Shown in pieces: positions 57,821 to 64,000 of a DNA stretch of 64,000 nucleotides (its first letter is position 1; every line of letters begins with the position of its first letter). The notes beneath the pieces are model-generated. The model was not told the DNA's origin and did no database searches. It saw nothing but the letters and a program-made list of their open reading frames with translations. Origin of the DNA: Alisma plantago-aquatica (lineage: Eukaryota > Streptophyta > Magnoliopsida > Alismatales > Alismataceae); NCBI GenBank assembly GCA_963693085.1, contig OY856409.1, positions 1,621,101,211-1,621,165,210 of the forward strand. The letters run 5' to 3'. The position numbers and the translations under genes were made by a program.

Positions 57821-60800
57821 ATGGCTGAGCATTCTCCTGATGACCGTGCTAATGATTACCGTGAGGGTGAGGACATCAATGCGCTACCTCACAATGTAAG
57901 TTTTAAAAATATATATCATATATTTATATCTGTATGTCCATTTCTAGTTATATCCTATAATTGTGTTTATTTTGTCAAATTTTAGGTTGATGATGCAAAT
58001 GTACCCTCTGAAGCACTTGAGGCACTTGATCAGCCGCACCAAAAAGTTGACAAGAGAAGGGGCATCACTATGATGAAGAAGTTAATAGCGCAATGGGGCA
58101 ATGGACCCAAACTTGTTGTGGATTTTAATAATGCAGAAAATGCACTTGGAGTGAATCGCAATTTGTTTGTTTCATATCTTGGGTATGTTACTCGTAGCCA
58201 TTGCGGTTGTAAGATATATTCTTGGCATAAAATTCCTATGGAGAAGAAAGATGTAATATGGAAGGATTTATGCGTGAGTTATTATTAATTTTCAATTCTA
58301 TTTGTTAGATTACTAATTTTTTGGATACTAGTTAATAGAAATTCTATTTTGCATAGTATATTTGAATTAGATGAAAAGATGCATCGTAAATGTGTGATGC
58401 AACACTTTGGGAGAGCCCTAAGGAACTATAGGACAAATCTCACCTGAGAATACATAAAAGAAGGTGACAATAGGAAGAAGACAACCACAGAACAGTGGAA
58501 CTTCCTGGACCAAGAAGAATGGGATGCATTTGTTGCTTCAAGACAAACTGATGAATTCAAGGTATTAGGCGTCACCCCCAATTTAATTAATATACGTTGT
58601 ATTCACCTATTCAAGATTAACATTTAGTGTTACTAACCAAATCATTAATGTGCATACTAACTAGGCCCTCAGTGAGGCGCAAAAAGAAAGGTGTGCACTG
58701 AATGTGCATGACCACACAATGGGCCCAAAGGGGTATGCAGGCATTCACCAAAGACTACAGTTGAGGATAATGCTCAGTCTACTGCTACTCAGGAATCCTC
58801 TACTATAGGTAGCACACCTCTACCTCGCCATGATGTCTGGATAGCTGGGAGGCAAAATAAGAAGGGAGAAATAAGGAAGCCCGCAACTGCTGAGGCGGAT
58901 GCAAAAATGGTAAAATACAACTCTTACAACAATTGTTCGAATATTGATTATTTGTGGTGTTTACTTAATTGCAAATTTTTGTTTTGGTGATTAGCGGGAG
59001 CTGCACGAGCTAAGGAAATAAGGAACGTTCATCCCTGAGGGCACAAGGGATGAATTGACAATTACTGTGGGTAACCCAGAGCATCCTGGACGTGTTAGGG
59101 CTGCATGCGCTGGTGTGGGCATTAAAGCGTTCTTTGGGCCATCCTAGTGCAAACATGTCCCAAAAGCAGGACTTTCACAAGAAGAGGTAACCTATTCTTT
59201 CTTTATAATGTTTCTGTAAAAGAGAATTCAATAATCAGAAGCTAACATTTCTTTTATCCATGTATAGGTAGATAAGCTAGTTGATAGGAAACTTGAAGAA
59301 GCACTGAGCAAGTGGCAAGCATCTCAGACTGCCACTCAGCAGACAATACCTATTATGGTGTCCCGCTCTACTCCTACTGTAGAGGTTGGGAGTAATCATG
59401 TAAACCCACCACCTAGCACATCCAATGTAAGTATTTTTATGACATAATAACTAGTCTTTTCAAGATGATATGTTTTCAAGATGATATGTATATATGTATA
59501 TAACATTCTTTACACAAAAATTTGTAGGGGTTGAAGCCATTCCGTCTAAAAAGTAAAGAATATGTCGTTGGAGAGGCGTCAGATTACCCATCCCTACCAG
59601 GGGAAATGTTTCATGGGTCTCCATTACCAGCTGGTTGGGTTCGTGTGATCCCGATACATATATTCCCCAACTGGATGGATCTTTCATTGCCATATGCCCA
59701 CCCATATTGTGAAACACTTGGTGAGGCAGAAGGAGGAGTGATATTGTGGCCAAAACGGTTGTCCTCTATACTGAAACTATATGGTAAATTTACATTACGT
59801 TAAATTGTTAGTGTGTGTATATGATGTCAGTTGATATGAAATTATATATATACAGGTTAAAAAGAAGACACCCACAACATCTAGGCCTCCACCTCCACCT
59901 CCTACATTACCAAGTTGGGTTCCACAGGACCTACCTATTCCGTTAGGTCCTGATTGTAGGGGTATGGAAATATGGTTAGGCGAACATGATATAAATTGCC
60001 CTATAACTGTTTCTATAGATACGGATGCTGCAGGTCAATCATACGAAAGCAACCTATTTATACAAGATATTTTGGAGTTATTTCGATATGATTGGCTGAA
60101 TACATCTGTGATAGAGCTATGGTTAAGGTGAGATCTTCTTTATACATCCATATACCTTGTGTAGGATCTGGTGATCTGGTTTCTTATTTGTTAATGCATA
60201 CGTAATACATGTTTTGCAACTACTTAGACAAGATATGTGCAGATTTTTCATTCGAATATGTAGGATTTTTGATTTCATCTTTGATTAGTCTAGTAGCTAA
60301 AGACCCTCCGTCAGTTCAATAATACTTTTGTGATGCTTTTAGAAGTTTTGCTCAAAATAAGAAGACGTTGATAATAGCTCCATTCAATGTGTAGTAAATT
60401 TACTTTGCTTATAATTTGCACTTAAGAAAATTACATTTTTATTGTGGATTTTGAGTTATTAATTTTTAACTTTTTTACCTCTAGTGGTATGCATTGGGAG
60501 TTACTAGTTATTGTCCTCGAGACGTTCACTGTCTATTATCTAGATCCTAAGGGGACTAAATTGAATTCAAGATATGGACACAAAATGAAAATGTCATTAT
60601 TCCGGTGAGAAATATTTCATATTCATATCCGTTAACACATGTTATTACATTACTATTTAATTATGCAATGTATTGTGTTACATTAACATGTAGGGGTTTA
60701 GATGAGCTCAAAAAGGCTGGAGGAAAGGTCCCCAGGAAAAAGAACCAGCAAATAATTTGGACAAACGTGGAAGTAAGTTCCTGACTGCAATGTATATATT

Positions 60801-61210
60801 ATTTAATTATGTGAACAATGCTTAATTAGTTGTATTTTTAAATATTTTGTATGTTTCAATTTATAGTGTGCTACACAAGACAATGGATGGGCATGTGCAT
60901 ACTATGTGATGTGATTTATGCACATGATTATCAAATATGCCGTTGTGGACATCGATACCATTCCTGAGGTATTATATATAGTCTCATTAGATAATATGAA
61001 ATGTATCACTCTTATTTATAGCTCATTAATTATATATATACATCATTCTCTTTGCTGGTGTTTAAAACTGACCACACTACAGGAAAGACCTTACCAGATG
61101 TACATGCTCCCTATACGAAGGGAGAATTAAATGAAGTAAGAGAAGAATGGGCAACATCCATACAAGTAGTGGGGGTTTTAACATATAATTGGGATGTTGA
61201 TAGCGAATAA
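57821..61210 (+). pseudogene. CACTA second gene: Transposase_24 region joined to Ulp1-like protease
   Basis: Exons, judged from GT/AG borders and frame: 57821-57895, 57986-58273, about 58350-58561, 58665-58909, 58995-59186, 59268-59425, 59528-59783, 59856-60127, 60485-60604, 60694-60772, 60867-60968 and 61083-61210. The first half matches Transposase_24-type proteins (GNGPKLVVDFNN, MEKKDVIWKDLC, FLDQEEWDAF, HPGRVRAACAGVGIKAFFG). The last four exons form a C48 cysteine protease core: His in GMHWELLVI, Asp in YYLDPKG, Gln in ATQDNG and Cys in GWACAYYVM. Stops occur after YRTNLT, in ELRK-stop-GTF, in FGPS-stop-C and after YYVM (TGA, Arg expected), and frames shift near 58745 and in the last exon. 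Such proteases normally remove SUMO; the role in the element is unknown. Confidence 0.85.
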
Positions 61211-61254
61211 TGACTAAAGAATGATATTTTGTAAATCAATTTCTGAATTATAAT

Positions 61255-61445
61255 ATGTGTGAATGTTTCTACATGTCTGAATGTTTCTACATGTGTCTGA
61301 GTGAAAATGAATGAAATTGCTGGTTGCTATATGAATGTTTCTACATGTGTGAATGTGAAAATGAATGGAACTACTGATTTCTACATGAATGTTTCTACAT
61401 GTGTGAAAATCGAATGGAACTGCAGGTTGCTAAATGTGTGAACAT
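61255..61445. repeat. Short tandem-like repeats after the second CACTA gene
   Basis: GAATGTTTCTACATGTGTGA and close variants recur five or so times, separated by AATGAATGGAACTGC-type blocks. They resemble in style the ACAATGTGAA repeats before the gene. Non-coding. Confidence 0.8.
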
Positions 61446-61599
61446 TTATGTTGTTAATTTTACAGGTTTGTGGCCTGTTGTTGGCTGATATCAATGGATG
61501 TCGTAAAACCTACAGTTCATAACTGAACTACAGGTTTCTCATCCTGCAACCAGCCACAGCAAGTTTGTAGACTGACATGAAAAAAAACATAAAATCGAC

Positions 61600-62045
61600 G
61601 TCGGTTATTTGTATAAAACCGACGAAAAATGCTTACAGTGTCGGTTTCCCTTCTAGTAACCGACGTCGATTTCCCTAATGAGGTCAGACACCACGGCCGT
61701 GTTGGCCAGCACGATCGTGGCAGCAGTTCAGACACCACGGCTGTGTCGTCCAGCACGGCCGTGGCAGCGGGTGAGATGGTGTCGGTTATCACTACTAAAC
61801 TGACATCGATAGTGCCCCAGATGGCGCCCTTTCTGTGACGCGAAGGTATATGGCGTCAGTTGGAAAGCTAATAACCAACACCTATACCCCCTACTGGCGC
61901 GTTTTCGGTGGCGCGCGAAGGGTTGTGTCGTCGGTTTGAGAACCGACGCGTAACAGTTGGGCTTTTAGTGACGCCCACATAGGTGTCGCTTAAAAACCGA
62001 CACTAAAGACCTTAAATAACTGACACTAAAGGCCGGTTATGTACT
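61600..62045. repeat. Right subterminal hairpin repeats
   Basis: At least six GTCGGTT...AACCGAC-type units lie here, for example around 61603, 61640, 61778, 61855, 61927 and 61985. Between two of them, ACCACGGCCGTGTTGGCCAGC and a diverged copy recur about 49 bases apart (61690 and 61734). That stretch shares CACGGCCGTG and TGGCCAGCACG with the long palindrome at 53.5 kb. Confidence 0.88.
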
Positions 62046-62052
62046 AGTGAGC

Positions 62053-62363
62053 ACATTGCAATAAGCATCGTCACTGGACTTGCTCCAGGACCAAGTATAA
62101 TCTTACAAACTTTTCCTTGCCATTACATAGTTGTTGACATGATCTACTATCCAAGGGAAATATGGCTAATAATTTTTTTTGTTTCCGCTGCCTTATCTGA
62201 TGTCATATTTCCAAATAGTGATATTAGATCCACATCAATTTAGTATGCTTTGGGATTTAATCGATATGATCATATTTCTATTTTATCATTTATTTATTGC
62301 ATAATGATGTGAACATTTAAAATGATTAATGCACATATCAGATTAAATACCACATACGATTCC

Positions 62364-62446
<83 letters not shown>

Positions 62447-63695
62447 AAATTTACTTGTGTCACCCTAAAATAGGTTTTGATAATGTATGTCAAGCACGGT
62501 TACGACCAATAACCCCCTAGATCATTGTGCGTGGTTGGGTGGTTGTTATTCCTATTTATATCTCAGCTTGCATATCAACCCTCAATCTTCTATTCCATGT
62601 GTGAAAGTATCAATTCTCTCCTTCCTATGCTCTCCTGGAATGTAACTTGAGGTTTCCTTATTACCATATAATATGTTTAATATCATTGGGATACTTTTAA
62701 TTCTTATTATGGTAAAGAAGACATTCAACACCAGGTGAACCACACATTTTAGTCTGCAAACCAATTAGCCAGAGGACCGAGGTGGATAATTATAGGAGGA
62801 GCCGAACTAATCAGGTGGTGGCCCAATCGATCAACTAGAGGTATCTAGATGTCATTTGGACTGGCATCGAACAATCGATATGATAAACCAACTGACCAAC
62901 CAGGAGGCTATCCGAGTAGTTCAAGTGTTAACTGATCAACCTACATTGGTTGAAGCACATATATTCATCAACAAAAACTTTCTACATGTGATGTAGACCG
63001 TAGGTAGTGGTAATTCCTTATGGATCCAAGGAATTATAATAGATATGGCCATAACCATCACTCATGTTTCATAATTGTTTGATTTTTGCTTGTGGGATAT
63101 AACATTTATGTGATACATACAATAAGTATGTGGTGATTGAATATGTATATGTATTTATATAAATATAAATCCCTCAATCAAACATATTAAGTCTTATATT
63201 CTTTGCATAAGCAACACACATGAAAATCTTGATCGACTAAGCATTGGCATGTCAAGCATGGTGCATTGTCCATCTCATGGAAGTGTGATGGTAGTCATGT
63301 GGTCCTGCCAAGAAGGGTGCATTACTATCGTGTTGGTTTTTTGGTAAGGGTTAACTAGGGGATCTTAATGAGATTAAGTCTCTAGAATCATGCAAATAAA
63401 TTATGAAAAAGAGTTGCACATACCATCTATCCAAGAATTGCATGAGATGCAAATGGAAAAGTTTCCTACCTTAATGATTGATTATGGATGCTCACGTTGA
63501 TCGAATAATAACTCAATTGTTTTGGATCTTAGCTCATTAAAAGGTTGTATGCTGCAATCTTATGAATTGATATCTGAGGGCTATCAATTTGAATAAAATA
63601 ATGGGGGAGATAATTAATTTAAGGTCTAGTTTATATCATTAAACTTATCAAATCAGATTCATTAAAAAATATTTTGAAAAAGTTACAAATTTCTT
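62053..63695 (+). other. Copia LTR remainder and leader
   Basis: ACATTGCAATAAGCATCGTC onwards appears to continue the copia LTR cut by the CACTA element. It shows similarity in order to the end of the fragment near 12.62 kb. The LTR end and a clear primer-binding site could not be placed. A TA/TG microsatellite lies at 62364-62446, and another palindrome-rich block (CAATCGATCAAC, AACTGACCAACC) at 62776-62960. No gene before the gag start. Confidence 0.5.
62364..62446. repeat. (TA)n(TG)n microsatellite
   Basis: About 9 TA repeats run into about 30 TG repeats with one interruption (TTTG). Confidence 0.95.
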
Positions 63696-64000
63696 TTGCA
63701 GAATCTAATAGAAAACAAAAACACATTTTCTTTGCGATCGGTCCTTGAGAAGGACAAGTTGAATAGGAATAACTTCCATGACTGGTTCAAGACATTGAGA
63801 ATTATTCTCACTCAAGAGTGCAAGCTCTATGTCTTTGAAACACTGGAGCCATATGAACCCAATCCCACTGCGCCTAAGGCTTACAATGATGATTATAAGA
63901 AGCATTTTGAAGATGTCATAGATGTCAAGTGCTTGACGCTGTGCTCAATGAACTATGAGTTGTAGAGACAACATGAGAACATCAATGTTATTGAGATGGT
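63696..64000 (+). pseudogene. gag: Copia gag, 5' part, with premature stop
   Basis: The frame reads LRSVLEKDKLNRNNFHDWFK, then LRIILTQECKLYVFE and DVKCLTLCSMNYEL. It is the N-terminal gag domain of plant Ty1/copia elements (SILEKDKLNG-NF-DW--NLRI-L type). The protein would form the particle shell around element RNA. A TAG at 63963 follows NYEL; the reading continues as RQHENINVIEM, where relatives have a Gln, so a CAG-to-TAG change is likely. The ATG at 63696 fits the family start poorly but lies close to it; upstream codons are not clearly conserved. The rest of the element is beyond the window. Confidence 0.85.

Larger units (their letters stand above)
52423..62049 (+). mobile_element. CACTA (En/Spm) element with two genes
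   Basis: The left end CACTACTACAGAATTGG and the right end, read on the other strand as CACTAGTACATAACCGG, match each other. The trinucleotide AGC flanks both (52420-52422 and 62050-62052), the expected 3-bp target duplication. Both subterminal regions carry hairpin-like GTCGGTT...AACCGAC units. Inside, on the plus strand, are a GC-rich leader exon, two long hairpins, a TNP2 transposase frame (54364-57612) and a Transposase_24/Ulp1 gene (57821-61210). All coding parts carry stops, so the element is no longer self-sufficient. Confidence 0.95.

Overview
The window looks like nuclear DNA of a flowering plant, from a gene-poor, transposon-dense part of the genome. The evidence is the element types: an L1-type LINE with RNase H, an Athila-type Ty3/gypsy element, Ty1/copia remains, and CACTA (En/Spm) transposons with TNP2 and Transposase_24 genes. 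A nuclear class II tRNA-Ser cluster and arginyl-tRNA synthetase exons of plant type agree. The species cannot be named from sequence alone. I see no intact host protein-coding gene.

Layout. 1-4737: 3' part of a LINE on the + strand, with ORF2 broken by a stop and frameshifts. 4738-12667: gene-free old repeat DNA, with a gypsy gag scrap (minus strand, about 8.6 kb), a degenerate primer-binding site near 9.4 kb and a copia-type LTR fragment (about 11.0-12.67 kb). 12668-25303: a nearly full-length Athila-like gypsy element on the minus strand with gag, protease, RT/RNase H, integrase, an extra 3' ORF, one full and one truncated LTR, and unusual arrays of the palindrome GCACGNCGTGC. 25304-28160: non-coding, with one small MITE candidate. 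28161-28642: three tandem tRNA-Ser(AGA) genes and a fourth relic.

28962-39312: a 10.35-kb CACTA element without a visible transposase. It has matching ends and a 3-bp AAA target duplication, and carries three exons of an arginyl-tRNA synthetase gene with their introns. 39313-50534: non-coding, with a foldback repeat (about 40.1 kb), a collapsed CACTA derivative (about 40.8-43.5 kb), a diverged three-copy repeat (44.5-45.3 kb) and the LTR/PPT junction of another minus-strand gypsy element (48345). 50535-64000: a copia element whose 5' LTR region is split by a second CACTA element (52423-62049, target duplication AGC). That CACTA encodes a TNP2 transposase and a second gene joining a Transposase_24 region to a Ulp1-like cysteine protease. 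The copia gag starts at 63696 and runs out of the window.

How it fits together: the window is a record of nested insertions followed by decay. Premature stops in the LINE, gypsy, CACTA and copia frames are mostly explained by single C-to-T or G-to-A changes (CAG, TGG or CGA to stop), as expected of methylated, silenced DNA. The strongest leads are the 72-bp palindrome array in the gypsy element, the captured arginyl-tRNA synthetase exons, the protease-bearing CACTA gene with two long hairpins upstream of it, and the tRNA-Ser cluster with a paired base change in its acceptor stem.
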